Source: an uncultured Clostridia bacterium (GTDB lineage: Bacteria > Bacillota > Clostridia > TANB77 > CAG-508). From it: DNA of 47,558 nt. The stretch is from assembly GCA_947593355.1 (NCBI GenBank), contig CANQDO010000007.1, positions 1-47,558 on the forward strand. The letters run 5' to 3'. This document shows, piece after piece, positions 17,009-26,156 of this stretch (positions within the stretch are counted from its first letter, which is position 1; every line of letters begins with the position of its first letter). The translations under genes and the position numbers were made by a program. The notes beneath the pieces are model-generated. The model searched no databases. It was not told the origin of the DNA and saw only the letters and a program-made list of their open reading frames with translations.

Positions 17009-17953
17009 ATGAAAAAAATAACTATAATCATACCAGCATATAATGAAGAAGAATCATTACCACTTTTATACGAAAGATTAGAAAAATTAATGAATGAAAT
17101 AAAAAACTATGAAATAGAAGTTTTATTTATCAATGATGGAAGCAAAGATAAAACAATACAAATAATAAAGGAATTAAGGCAAAAAGATAAAAGAATATCA
17201 TATGTGGATTTTTCAAGAAATTTTGGAAAGGAAATTGCAATGCTTGCAGGTTTAGATTATGCAACAGGTGATGCAGTTATATTTATGGATGCAGATTTAC
17301 AAGATCCACCAGAATTAATACCAGAATTAATTAAATATTGGGAACAGGGTTATGATGATGTATATGCAAGAAGAAGTAGCAGAAAAGGAGAAACGTGGCT
17401 TAAAAAGTTCACTTCAAAAATGTATTATAGGGTATTACAAAGTTTAACTAGAGTAGAAATTCAAAAAGATACAGGTGATTTTAGGCTATTAGATAGAAGA
17501 TGTGTAAATGCGTTGAAAAAATTAAGAGAATCTCAAAGATGCTCAAAGAGTATGTTCAGTTGGATAGGCTATAAGAAAAAAGAAGTTATGTATGAAAGAG
17601 ATCCTCGTATAGCAGGAAAAACTAAATGGAATTATAGAAAATTAATAGATTTAGCAATAGATGGAATAACATCATTTACAACATCACCACTTCGTATTTC
17701 TACATATTTAAGCATACCAACATTTTTAGCATTATTTGTTTACTTTATATATGTAATAGTAAAATGTTGTGTTTTAAATGTAGCAATACAAGCATATCAA
17801 GCAATAATACTATTAATATTATTCTTTGCAGGAGTACAAATATTATTATTTGGAATTGTGGGAGAATATTTAGGTAGAATATTTAATGAAACTAAAAATA
17901 GACCATTATATTTTGTAAATGAGTACAATGATGTAAAAGAAATGAATGAGTAA
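17009..17953 (+). CDS. GT2 glycosyltransferase, polyprenyl-phosphate (GtrB/DPM1) type
   Basis: This 314-aa protein transfers a sugar from a nucleotide donor, probably to undecaprenyl phosphate at the inner face of the membrane. The GT-A fold shows IIPAYNEEESLP at the N-terminus, INDGSKDKT, and the metal-binding DADLQDPPE at about 93-101. Two C-terminal membrane helices (about 233-255 and 268-290) are typical of the GtrB/YkcC/ArnC group. The start is ATG behind AAAAGGAG. The gene is first of a run ending with polA. ruvB follows after 36 nt. Confidence 0.9.
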   Translation: MKKITIIIPAYNEEESLPLLYERLEKLMNEIKNYEIEVLFINDGSKDKTIQIIKELRQKDKRISYVDFSRNFGKEIAMLAGLDYATGDAVIFMDADLQDPPELIPELIKYWEQGYDDVYARRSSRKGETWLKKFTSKMYYRVLQSLTRVEIQKDTGDFRLLDRRCVNALKKLRESQRCSKSMFSWIGYKKKEVMYERDPRIAGKTKWNYRKLIDLAIDGITSFTTSPLRISTYLSIPTFLALFVYFIYVIVKCCVLNVAIQAYQAIILLILFFAGVQILLFGIVGEYLGRIFNETKNRPLYFVNEYNDVKEMNE

Positions 17954-17989
17954 GAAGATAAATGTACGTTGAAGGGAATGGTATAAAAA

Positions 17990-19000
17990 ATGGATTTTGA
18001 AGATAATAGAACGATAAGTCCAGAATTAGAAGATATTCAAGAAGAAAGGTTAGAAAACACATTAAGGCCAAAAGTATTAGATGAGTATATTGGGCAAGAA
18101 AAAGTAAAACAAAATATGAAAATATACATAGAGGCTGCCAAAAAAAGAGGGGAGCCTCTTGACCATGTTTTATTATATGGACCTCCAGGGCTTGGAAAAA
18201 CTACACTTGCAAATATTATTTCTAATGAAATGAATTCAAACATAAAAATAACATCAGGTCCAGCTATTGAAAAGCCAGGTGATTTGGCAGCACTTCTTAC
18301 AAATTTAGCAGAGTTTGATGTGCTATTTATAGATGAAATTCATAGATTAAATAAAAGTGTAGAGGAAATTTTATACCCTGCATTAGAAGACTACACATTA
18401 GACATAATGATAGGGAAAGGTCCAAGTGCAAGGTCTATAAGGTTGGATTTACCTAAATTTACATTAATTGGTGCCACAACAAGAGCAGGAGCCCTAACTA
18501 CTCCATTAAGAGATAGGTTTGGAATAGTGCATCGTTTAGAATTATATTCTACAGAAGAATTGGCAACAATAGTAAAAAGGTCAGCTAAAATATTAGAAAT
18601 AGATATAGATGAAGAATCTAGTAAAGAAATAGCAAGACGTTCGAGAGGAACACCTAGAATAGCAAATAGGTTATTGAAAAGAGTAAGAGATTATGCGTCA
18701 GTATTAGGCGATGGAAAAATAAATTTAAAAATAACTAAAGTAGCTTTAAATAGGCTAGAAATAGATGAAATGGGTCTAGATGAAATAGATAGAAGAATAC
18801 TAGAAATTATGATAATAAAGTATGGAGGAAGAGCAGTAGGCCTAGAAACAATAGCAGTAACAATAGGTGAAGAAGTAGATACTATAGAAGATGTATATGA
18901 ACCATATTTAATACAAATTGGTTTTATTGCAAGAACACCAAAGGGTAGAATTCCACTTCCACCTGCTTATGCTCATATTGGTGTAGAATATAATGAATAA
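17990..19000 (+). CDS. ruvB: Holliday junction branch migration helicase RuvB
   Basis: This 336-aa AAA+ motor drives branch migration with RuvA. Walker A is [11 protein letters not shown] (about 63-73) and Walker B LFIDEIHR (about 111-118). Sensor [18 protein letters not shown] and the C-terminal winged helix with [13 protein letters not shown] and [13 protein letters not shown] are all as in the family. The usual partner ruvA is not in the window. Its position between two glycosyltransferase genes is unusual for a repair gene and looks like simple cotranscription. Confidence 0.98.
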   Translation: MDFEDNRTISPELEDIQEERLENTLRPKVLDEYIGQEKVKQNMKIYIEAAKKRGEPLDHVLLYGPPGLGKTTLANIISNEMNSNIKITSGPAIEKPGDLAALLTNLAEFDVLFIDEIHRLNKSVEEILYPALEDYTLDIMIGKGPSARSIRLDLPKFTLIGATTRAGALTTPLRDRFGIVHRLELYSTEELATIVKRSAKILEIDIDEESSKEIARRSRGTPRIANRLLKRVRDYASVLGDGKINLKITKVALNRLEIDEMGLDEIDRRILEIMIIKYGGRAVGLETIAVTIGEEVDTIEDVYEPYLIQIGFIARTPKGRIPLPPAYAHIGVEYNE

Positions 19001-19025
19001 TAAATACATGAAAGGATAAGTGTTA

Positions 19026-20006
19026 ATGGAGAAAATAGCAGTTTTAATTCCATGTTACAACGAAGAAAAGACTATTGAAAAGGTTATAAAAGATTTTCAA
19101 AAACAATTACCTAAAGCGGAAATATATGTTTATAACAATAATTCAAAAGATAATTCTTATGAGCTTGCTAAAAGTGCAGGTGCAATAGTCAGAAATGAAT
19201 ATAAACAGGGCAAAGGCAATGTTGTAAGAAGTATGTTTGAACAAATAGATGCAGATATATATGTGCTAGTAGATGGAGATGATACTTACCCTGCTGAAAG
19301 CGTAAATGACTTAATTAATGCAGTAAGAAACGGAGCAGATATGGCAGTAGGAGATAGACTTTCAAATGGTACTTACTTAAAAGAAAATAAAAGGAGATTT
19401 CATAATTTAGGAAATGCTTTAGTACGAAATACAATTAACTTTTTATTTAAAGTAAATTTAAAAGATATTATGAGTGGGTACAGGGCTTATAATAAAAAGT
19501 TTGTAAAAAATTTTCCAATTTTAACTAAAAAGTTTGAAATAGAAACAGAAATGACAATACATGCATTAGATAAGAATTTTAAAATTGTAGAAATACCAAT
19601 AGACTATAGAGATAGACCACAAGGAAGTGTTTCTAAACTAAATACAATATCAGATGGAGTAAAAGTAATAAAAACTATAGGAACAATGTTCAAAGATTAT
19701 AAGCCACTAAAATTCTTTTCAATTATAGCATTAATATTGTTAGTATTAGGCTTTATTATTGGAACACCAGTTATTGTAGAGTTTGCACAAACACATTATG
19801 TATCAAAAGTACCATCAGCAATTTTAGCAACAGGCTTAGTTATGATTGCTTTTATTATAGAACAATGTGGAATTATTTTGCACACAACAGTTAAGAAAAG
19901 TAGGGAATTGTATGAATTAAATTTACTACGCTATGGCCAAATTGAAAGTTTAATAAAAAATAACAATGAATTAAAATTAAATGAAAGGGAAAAGTATGAA
20001 AGATAG
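19026..20006 (+). CDS. GT2 glycosyltransferase with C-terminal membrane helices
   Basis: This 326-aa protein has GT-A motifs LIPCYNEEKTIEKV, NNNSKDNS and DGDDTYP (about 83-89), plus SGYRAY and EIETEMTIHAL, as in dolichyl-phosphate-mannose-synthase-like proteins. Two membrane helices lie at about 216-236 and 254-280. ATG 19026 fits AAGGA with 9-nt spacing; the upstream GTG (19020) is too close. The end overlaps the next gene by 11 nt, so translation is probably coupled and the two products may work together. Confidence 0.88.
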   Translation: MEKIAVLIPCYNEEKTIEKVIKDFQKQLPKAEIYVYNNNSKDNSYELAKSAGAIVRNEYKQGKGNVVRSMFEQIDADIYVLVDGDDTYPAESVNDLINAVRNGADMAVGDRLSNGTYLKENKRRFHNLGNALVRNTINFLFKVNLKDIMSGYRAYNKKFVKNFPILTKKFEIETEMTIHALDKNFKIVEIPIDYRDRPQGSVSKLNTISDGVKVIKTIGTMFKDYKPLKFFSIIALILLVLGFIIGTPVIVEFAQTHYVSKVPSAILATGLVMIAFIIEQCGIILHTTVKKSRELYELNLLRYGQIESLIKNNNELKLNEREKYER

Positions 20007-21360
20007 ACTTAGGAAAATATCAAGGTCATCTATAATGTATATATTAACATTTGTTATTTTAATAGGTATATATATAGTTTCATTGTTCGTTTCAAGCTTA
20101 ATACCTTCTTCAAGGATGGAAGAAAATGTTAGAAAAAGTTCAGAGACTTTATTAAATGAAGGAGAAAAAGTTGGATTTGACTTAAAATATAAAAAAGAAT
20201 ATATTTTCACATTTACAGATGCATTAATGATTAATACTGCATATTCGATAGATAATACTAAACCAATACAAAGTTTTATTTTGGCAAGAAAAAATTTCAT
20301 TCCTGGTCAAACAAAATATTTTTACGTAGATAGCCAATATAATTTAGGAGCAAACCCTAAATATATAAATGAAAGTAATGGAGATTTATATCAAACTAAA
20401 GAATTATATGCATTAATGCATGGAGAAAATATACAAGATTCCTACGAATATGCAAGATATTGGCATGGATATTTAGTTATATTAAGACCATTACTTGCTT
20501 TATTTCAATATAGTACAATTCGAATAATATTATTTGCAATTACATTTATACTTTTAGCAATTATGTTTGTGCTTATATATAAAAAAATAAACTTAAAAAC
20601 AGCACTTGCATATATAATTGGGCTAATGGCTGTAAATATATTTATAGTAACACAATCTATTAATGAAATACTTATATTTATACTTGCATTAGTAAGTAGC
20701 ATCATTTTATTAGTAAAGCAAGAAAAAATTAAAAGAATAGGTATGTTTTTCTTTATAATAGGCTCAATATCAAGCTTTATAGATTTATTAACAGCGCCAT
20801 TAGTTACTTTAGGGTTAACTGCAATCACGTATTTCTTGTTGTTGCAGAGTAAAGAAGAAAAAGCAGATATAAAAAAATATATAATAGAATTATTAAAAAT
20901 AGGTATTGCATGGTCAGTTGGCTATGGCTTAACATGGGCTACAAAATGGATTATCACACAAGTATTCTTTAATAGGCAATTAATTTATCAGGCAATGGTG
21001 CAAATATCATTTAGAAGTAGCTCTTCAAAAATAAGTTTATTAGACTTAATTAACAAAAGCTTAACATATTTATCAAAACCGGTTACAATAGTAGTATTAT
21101 GCATATGTGCAATTTACTGTATAGTTACAATACTTATAAATTTTAAAAAGAAAATTAATGTTAAAGATAATATAAAAAAATGTATTCCATTTGCAATAAT
21201 ATTTTTCTTCCCAATAGTGTGGTATGCAGTTGTTAAGCAACATTCGTATGTGCATATATTTTTCACATATAGAATTTTAGTAATATCAATTATTAGTTTA
21301 ATAGTTATAGCATCTAAAATATTTGAAAAAAATATTATAGAAGATAATAAGGAAAATTAA
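19996..21360 (+). CDS. Polytopic membrane protein, possible GT-C-like partner
   Basis: This protein of about 454 aa has roughly ten hydrophobic segments and an extracytoplasmic loop after the first helix. I do not recognise a named family. The stretch YARYWHGYLVILRPLL after the first large loop recalls GT-C-like membrane glycosyltransferases, but no acidic catalytic motif is certain. ATG 19996 lies behind AAAGGG and overlaps the end of the GT2 gene by 11 nt, which argues that it uses or flips the lipid-linked sugar made by that enzyme. Hydrophobic bias explains its low-complexity codon use. Confidence 0.7.
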   Translation: MKDRLRKISRSSIMYILTFVILIGIYIVSLFVSSLIPSSRMEENVRKSSETLLNEGEKVGFDLKYKKEYIFTFTDALMINTAYSIDNTKPIQSFILARKNFIPGQTKYFYVDSQYNLGANPKYINESNGDLYQTKELYALMHGENIQDSYEYARYWHGYLVILRPLLALFQYSTIRIILFAITFILLAIMFVLIYKKINLKTALAYIIGLMAVNIFIVTQSINEILIFILALVSSIILLVKQEKIKRIGMFFFIIGSISSFIDLLTAPLVTLGLTAITYFLLLQSKEEKADIKKYIIELLKIGIAWSVGYGLTWATKWIITQVFFNRQLIYQAMVQISFRSSSSKISLLDLINKSLTYLSKPVTIVVLCICAIYCIVTILINFKKKINVKDNIKKCIPFAIIFFFPIVWYAVVKQHSYVHIFFTYRILVISIISLIVIASKIFEKNIIEDNKEN

Positions 21361-21387
21361 ATAAAGTATGAAAGGAAAGAGTATTAA

Positions 21388-21943
21388 ATGAAATTATTAT
21401 TACATACATGTTGTGCGCCATGCAGTGTGTATTGTATAGATGCACTAAGAAATGAACAAATAGAGCCAACAGTTTTTTGGTATAACCCAAACATACATCC
21501 ATATATGGAGTATAAGGCAAGAAGAGATTGCTTAAAGGACTATACTGAAAAAATAAATGTACAAGCTATATTTAGAGAAGAATATGGTTTAGATGAGTTT
21601 TGCAAAAATGTTATAGGAGATTTAGAAAATAGATGTAGCAATTATTGCTATAGGGTTCGTTTAGAAGAAACAGCAAAATATGCTAAAGAAAACGGCTATG
21701 ATGCAATAAGTACAACTCTTTTAGTGAGCCCATACCAAAAGCATGAGGTATTAAGGGAAATGGGAGAAAAAATTGCAAAAGAATATGGTCTACAATTTTT
21801 ATATAGAGATTTTAGAGTTGGTTTTAGAGAGGGGCAAGCTAAAGCAAGAGAGTTAGGGCTATATATGCAAAAATATTGCCGGTTGCATTTTTTCGGAGGA
21901 AGATAGATATCAGAACCGAATTTTAAAAGATAAGAAAAAATAA
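21388..21943 (+). pseudogene. queH: Epoxyqueuosine reductase QueH, +1 frameshift at CGG
   Basis: QueH reduces epoxyqueuosine to queuosine in tRNA. Cys motifs HTCCAPC (C8, C9, C12) and NRCSNYCYRVRL (C83, C87) are seen. The open frame ends at 21906 as YCRLHFFGGR, but skipping one C of the codon CGG (21880-21882) gives YCGCIFSEEDR and a new stop TAA at 21941-21943. That restores the family's conserved YCGC C-terminus. The corrected stop directly precedes GGAG and the ATG of the next gene. The second Cys pair is spaced C-x3-C where I would expect C-x2-C; this is less certain. It may be decay, assembly error, or recoding. Confidence 0.85.
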
Positions 21944-21953
21944 GGAGAATAAA

Positions 21954-23207
21954 ATGGATTTTGAAATTGCTTTGAGAGATAAAATAAAAAATGAAATAAT
22001 GGATAGCCTAGATTCGATTTACTGTAATTTTCAAGAAGGTAATAGGATTTCATCTCAAACAATGAAATTAATGCAATATTTTAGAGATATAATAGATAGA
22101 TATCATTTTATAAAATATAAAGGTCAAAAAACAGAAAAAGAAATATTACAAATAACTGATGAATTTGAAAATCTACTTACTGATGAAAACCTTTCTAAAA
22201 TGTATGAAAGAACAAATTTTACAGAACAAGAATTATTATATATAAAATATGTAAAATTAACTCATAAATGTAGAAATTATAAAAATTTTAATATAGGTGA
22301 AAAATACGCAATAATAGATATATTGTTAAGAAAAATAATTTTGCAAGAATTTGAACAAGAGGATATAGAACAAATTGTGAAAATAATGGATGAACAATTA
22401 ACACAAGGAGATACTAAGATGCAATCAACATGTAACCATTTTTTAGAATTACTTTCAAATAAACCATATGGGGAGCATTTATCACAAGACTTTGAAGAAG
22501 AAATAGAAAAATTGGTTGATAGATATTTTAATGATAGAATTAATTGTGGTGGCTATGCATTGAAAATAGATAGATGTATTTTTCCATTAGGTCGTAAGAA
22601 AAGTTTTAGTCAAAGTGTTTCTACAATATTGGATAATTATTCATTTGTTCAGTTATTGGGAGATAGAAAGTTAGCAGATGATGAATATTTAGTAATATAT
22701 AGAGCAAATAAAGAAAACACAGGACATCATTTTATTAGAGTAGATGATGATGGCGTAGTAAGAGAAAAAGATGGAAATAGAGCACCAAAAATATTTGAAG
22801 GATGGAGTGAAAATCTGGAAAATTGTCAAGAAGCTATATTTGCAGTAAAGAAGGAACATCAAATATTCAATTATGATGAACTGGAATATAAAAAAGAAGG
22901 ATTAAATTTTAATGATACTATAATACAAGCAATAGAAAATAAAAGTAATAATTTTTCTTATCATGGACATGAATTTTCATTTAAAAAATCTTCAAATGAA
23001 GAAGTATATGTTATAAGTAATGGAAGTATAGTAGCTAATATACTTACAGATGGAGAAGAACATTTAATTGAAATAGCAGAAGGAAAAGAAAAATATGTAG
23101 AAAACTTTTCAGGATCAATAACACCAATTATAGAAAATGGACATTTAGTAAATAGAAGTCAATTCATATCACAGAAAAATTTTGATAATAATGATGAAAG
23201 ACAATAA
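21954..23207 (+). CDS. Hypothetical protein with papain-like Cys/His motifs
   Basis: This 417-aa protein starts at ATG behind AAGGAGAAT. The N-terminal ~175 residues are helical and charged. A middle domain contains NCGGYALK (Cys at about residue 198), later TGHHFIRVDDDGVVREKDGN (about 258-277), the Cys...His/Asp order of papain-fold peptidases or related transferases. The C-terminal ~100 residues look like a separate beta-rich domain. There is no signal peptide, so it is cytosolic or exported by another route. I do not know the family. It lies between queH and polA in the same direction, 10 nt after the frame-corrected queH stop. Confidence 0.72.
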   Translation: MDFEIALRDKIKNEIMDSLDSIYCNFQEGNRISSQTMKLMQYFRDIIDRYHFIKYKGQKTEKEILQITDEFENLLTDENLSKMYERTNFTEQELLYIKYVKLTHKCRNYKNFNIGEKYAIIDILLRKIILQEFEQEDIEQIVKIMDEQLTQGDTKMQSTCNHFLELLSNKPYGEHLSQDFEEEIEKLVDRYFNDRINCGGYALKIDRCIFPLGRKKSFSQSVSTILDNYSFVQLLGDRKLADDEYLVIYRANKENTGHHFIRVDDDGVVREKDGNRAPKIFEGWSENLENCQEAIFAVKKEHQIFNYDELEYKKEGLNFNDTIIQAIENKSNNFSYHGHEFSFKKSSNEEVYVISNGSIVANILTDGEEHLIEIAEGKEKYVENFSGSITPIIENGHLVNRSQFISQKNFDNNDERQ

Positions 23208-23221
23208 ACTTGAAAAAATTC

Positions 23222-23246
23222 AACTATTAGGAAATTACTAATAGTT
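23222..23246 (+). repeat. Small hairpin before polA
   Basis: A 9-bp stem AACTATTAG / CTAATAGTT with a 7-nt loop, flanked by A-rich sequence. It is a weak terminator candidate; its arms also resemble the ends of the dispersed repeat at 26000-26134. Confidence 0.4.
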
Positions 23247-23273
23247 CAAAAAATAGAAAAGAGGAAGTTAATT

Positions 23274-26000
23274 ATGAGTAGAATAGTATTAGTAGATGGC
23301 AATAGCATAATGAATAGAGCATTTTATGGAATAATGGGGTCTAAAATGTTAACAGCATCAGATGGAACATATACAAATGCAGTATATGGTTTCCTAGCAA
23401 TTTTATTTAAAATACTAGAAGATTTAAATCCTGAATATATTGCAGTAGCATTCGATTTAAAAGCTCCAACAGCAAGGCATAAAATGTATGAAGGCTACAA
23501 AGCAAACAGGAAAGGAATGCCAGAGGAACTTTCTGCTCAAATGCCTATTATAAAAGATATTCTAAAATTAATGAATATAACAATAATAGAAAAAGAAGGT
23601 TATGAAGCAGATGATGTATTAGGAACTCTTTCTAAAAGGTTTGAAAAAGATGGAGAAGATGTAACAATTCTTTCAGGAGATAGAGATACATTTCAATTAG
23701 TTACAGATAAAATAGTGGTAAGAATACCAAGAACTAAAATGGGGAAAACTGAAGTAGAAGATTTTGATAGAAATAAAGTATTAGAAACGTATGGAGTAGA
23801 GCCAATACAACTAATAGAAGTAAAAGGACTTATGGGAGATACTTCAGACAATATTCCTGGAGTGCCAGGTGTTGGAGAAAAAACTGCATTATCGATAATA
23901 CAAGAATATAAAACTATAGATAATATGTATAATAAAATTGAAAATAATGAAGCAGATTCAATAAAAGGAAAGACCAAGGAAAAGATAGTAGAAAATAAGG
24001 ATTTAGCCTTGCTTTCAAGAACATTGGGAACTATAAATATAGAAGTGCCTATAGAAGAAAAAATAGAAGATTTTAAAGTTAAAGAATGGCAAAGACCACA
24101 ATTATTAGAAAAATTTAAACAACTAAACTTTAATAGATATATAGATAGATTCAATTTAAGGGAAGAAGTTACTAATGTAGCACCAAAAGAAGAAAACTTA
24201 AATTTTGAAATAGAAGAAACTTCAATAAGTAATGTAACAGAGCAAATTAAAGCAAACAAAAAAATGGTATTCTTTGCAAATACAAAAGATGATTTAGATG
24301 AAGAAAGAATAATCAAAAAGCAAATAACATCAATAAGTATATGTATTGAAAATAAAGTATATTATATAAAAATAAAAGATATAAATGAATGGAAGGAATT
24401 GTTTGAATCAAATGAAATAGAAAAAATAGGATATAAATTAAAAGAATTGTATGTTATTTTAAAAGAGCAAGGAATAGAATTAAATAATATAAAATTTGAT
24501 GCAGAAATAGCAGCATATTTATTAAGCCCTACAGCTAGTAATTATCCTTTAGATGTGCTTTCAAAAGAGTATTTAGGAATAGATATAGATGAATATTTGG
24601 AACAGCAAAATGTAGAAAAACAAGAAGAAAAGCAAATGAATATTTTTGAAACTATGCAAAACAATGTGGAAGCTTCAAATGGTACGGTAAATGCTTTTGA
24701 AAAGTATGATAGTAGCATAAAAGCATATATAATATATAATTTACAAAGTATACTTACGCAAAAGCTAGAAGAAGCGGGGCAATTAAAGTTATTTAATGAG
24801 ATAGAAATGCCATTACTATTAATATTAGCACAAATGCAATATACAGGTATGTATATAGATAAAAGTGAATTAATAGAATTTGGAGAAACTTTAAAAGCAC
24901 AAATAGAAAGCCTAAAACAAGAAATATATAATCTGGTTGGAGAAGAATTTAATATAAATTCGCCAAAGCAATTAGGTGTAATTTTATTTGAAAAGTTAAA
25001 ACTTACAGCATATAAAAAGAATAGAAAAGGCTATTCAACAGATGGAGATGTATTAGAAAAATTAAGAGTAGAGCATCCTGCAGTTGGTAAAATAATAGAA
25101 TATAGAAATTTAGTAAAATTAAATTCTACTTATGTAGAAGGCACAATTCCATATATAAATACAAAAACAAATAGAATACATTCATCATTTCATCAAACAG
25201 TAACAGCCACAGGAAGAATTAGTTCATCAGAGCCAAACCTTCAAAATATACCAACAAGAATAGAACTAGGAAAACAATTAAGAAAAGTCTTTAAAGCAAA
25301 AGAAGGCTATGTATTTATAGATGCAGATTATTCTCAAATTGAATTAAGAATATTGGCACATATTTCTCAAGATGAGCACATGTTAGAGGCATTTAAAAAT
25401 GGAGAAGATATACACAAACAAGCAGCTTCAAAAGTATTAGGAATTCCTATTGAAGAAGTAACAAAGGAACAAAGAAGTGCCGCAAAAGCTGTAAACTTTG
25501 GAATAGTATATGGAATAAGCGACTTTGGTTTAGCAGAACAATTAGGAACATCAAGAAGAAAAGCAAAAGAATATATAGAACAATATCTTGAAAAATATTC
25601 AGGAATACAAAAATTCATGAATGAAATTGTAGAAAAGGCAAAAGAGGAAGGGTATGTTGAAACTTTATTTAATAGAAGAAGATATATACCAGAGTTAAAA
25701 TCAAGCAACTATATGGTAAGACAATTTGGTAGCAGAGTAGCAATGAATACACCTATACAAGGAACTGCAGCAGACATTATGAAAATAGCAATGATTAAAG
25801 TAAAAGAAAAATTAGAAGAATTAAAATTAGATGCAAAAATAGTTTTACAAGTGCATGACGAGCTTATATTAGAAACAAGCCAAAAAGACAAAGAAAGAGC
25901 AAAACAAGTATTAAAAGAATGTATGGAAAATGCTACAAAGTTAACAGTTCCTTTGGAAGTAGAGGTAACAGAAGCAACAAATTGGTATGATGCGAAATAG
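23274..26000 (+). CDS. polA: DNA polymerase I
   Basis: This 908-aa enzyme fills gaps and removes Okazaki primers. An N-terminal 5' nuclease (about 1-290; ADDVLGTL, LSGDRDTFQL, GVPGVGEKTA) is followed by a 3'-5' exonuclease-like domain in which the DxE metal motif is not evident, so proofreading is probably lost as in Bacillus and Thermus. The polymerase domain has DADYSQIELR (about 682), RSAAKAVNFGIVYG and LQVHDEL (about 858). The start is ATG behind AGAGGAAG. The last base of its TAG stop is the first base of an inverted-repeat element. Confidence 0.97.
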   Translation: MSRIVLVDGNSIMNRAFYGIMGSKMLTASDGTYTNAVYGFLAILFKILEDLNPEYIAVAFDLKAPTARHKMYEGYKANRKGMPEELSAQMPIIKDILKLMNITIIEKEGYEADDVLGTLSKRFEKDGEDVTILSGDRDTFQLVTDKIVVRIPRTKMGKTEVEDFDRNKVLETYGVEPIQLIEVKGLMGDTSDNIPGVPGVGEKTALSIIQEYKTIDNMYNKIENNEADSIKGKTKEKIVENKDLALLSRTLGTINIEVPIEEKIEDFKVKEWQRPQLLEKFKQLNFNRYIDRFNLREEVTNVAPKEENLNFEIEETSISNVTEQIKANKKMVFFANTKDDLDEERIIKKQITSISICIENKVYYIKIKDINEWKELFESNEIEKIGYKLKELYVILKEQGIELNNIKFDAEIAAYLLSPTASNYPLDVLSKEYLGIDIDEYLEQQNVEKQEEKQMNIFETMQNNVEASNGTVNAFEKYDSSIKAYIIYNLQSILTQKLEEAGQLKLFNEIEMPLLLILAQMQYTGMYIDKSELIEFGETLKAQIESLKQEIYNLVGEEFNINSPKQLGVILFEKLKLTAYKKNRKGYSTDGDVLEKLRVEHPAVGKIIEYRNLVKLNSTYVEGTIPYINTKTNRIHSSFHQTVTATGRISSSEPNLQNIPTRIELGKQLRKVFKAKEGYVFIDADYSQIELRILAHISQDEHMLEAFKNGEDIHKQAASKVLGIPIEEVTKEQRSAAKAVNFGIVYGISDFGLAEQLGTSRRKAKEYIEQYLEKYSGIQKFMNEIVEKAKEEGYVETLFNRRRYIPELKSSNYMVRQFGSRVAMNTPIQGTAADIMKIAMIKVKEKLEELKLDAKIVLQVHDELILETSQKDKERAKQVLKECMENATKLTVPLEVEVTEATNWYDAK

Positions 26001-26134
26001 CTAAACTATTAGGGACGGGGTTAAATAGTTTAACCAAAAATTTATTTATTTTATTTACAGAGCATTAACACTAATGTTTTGCAATATAACAGTTACATGG
26101 TTAAACTATTTAACCCCGTCCCTAATAGTTTAGC
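26000..26134. mobile_element. 135-bp inverted-repeat element (MITE-like)
   Basis: Perfect 36-bp inverted arms (26000-26035 and 26099-26134) contain CTAAACTATTAGGGACGGGG and enclose 63 nt of AT-rich, non-coding sequence. The arms match the arm seen in the repeats at both ends of the window. No gene is inside, so it would have to be moved in trans. It sits between the polA stop and the ribosome site of the transglycosylase gene. Confidence 0.85.
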
Positions 26135-26156
26135 CTAAAGCAAAGGAGAAAACATA

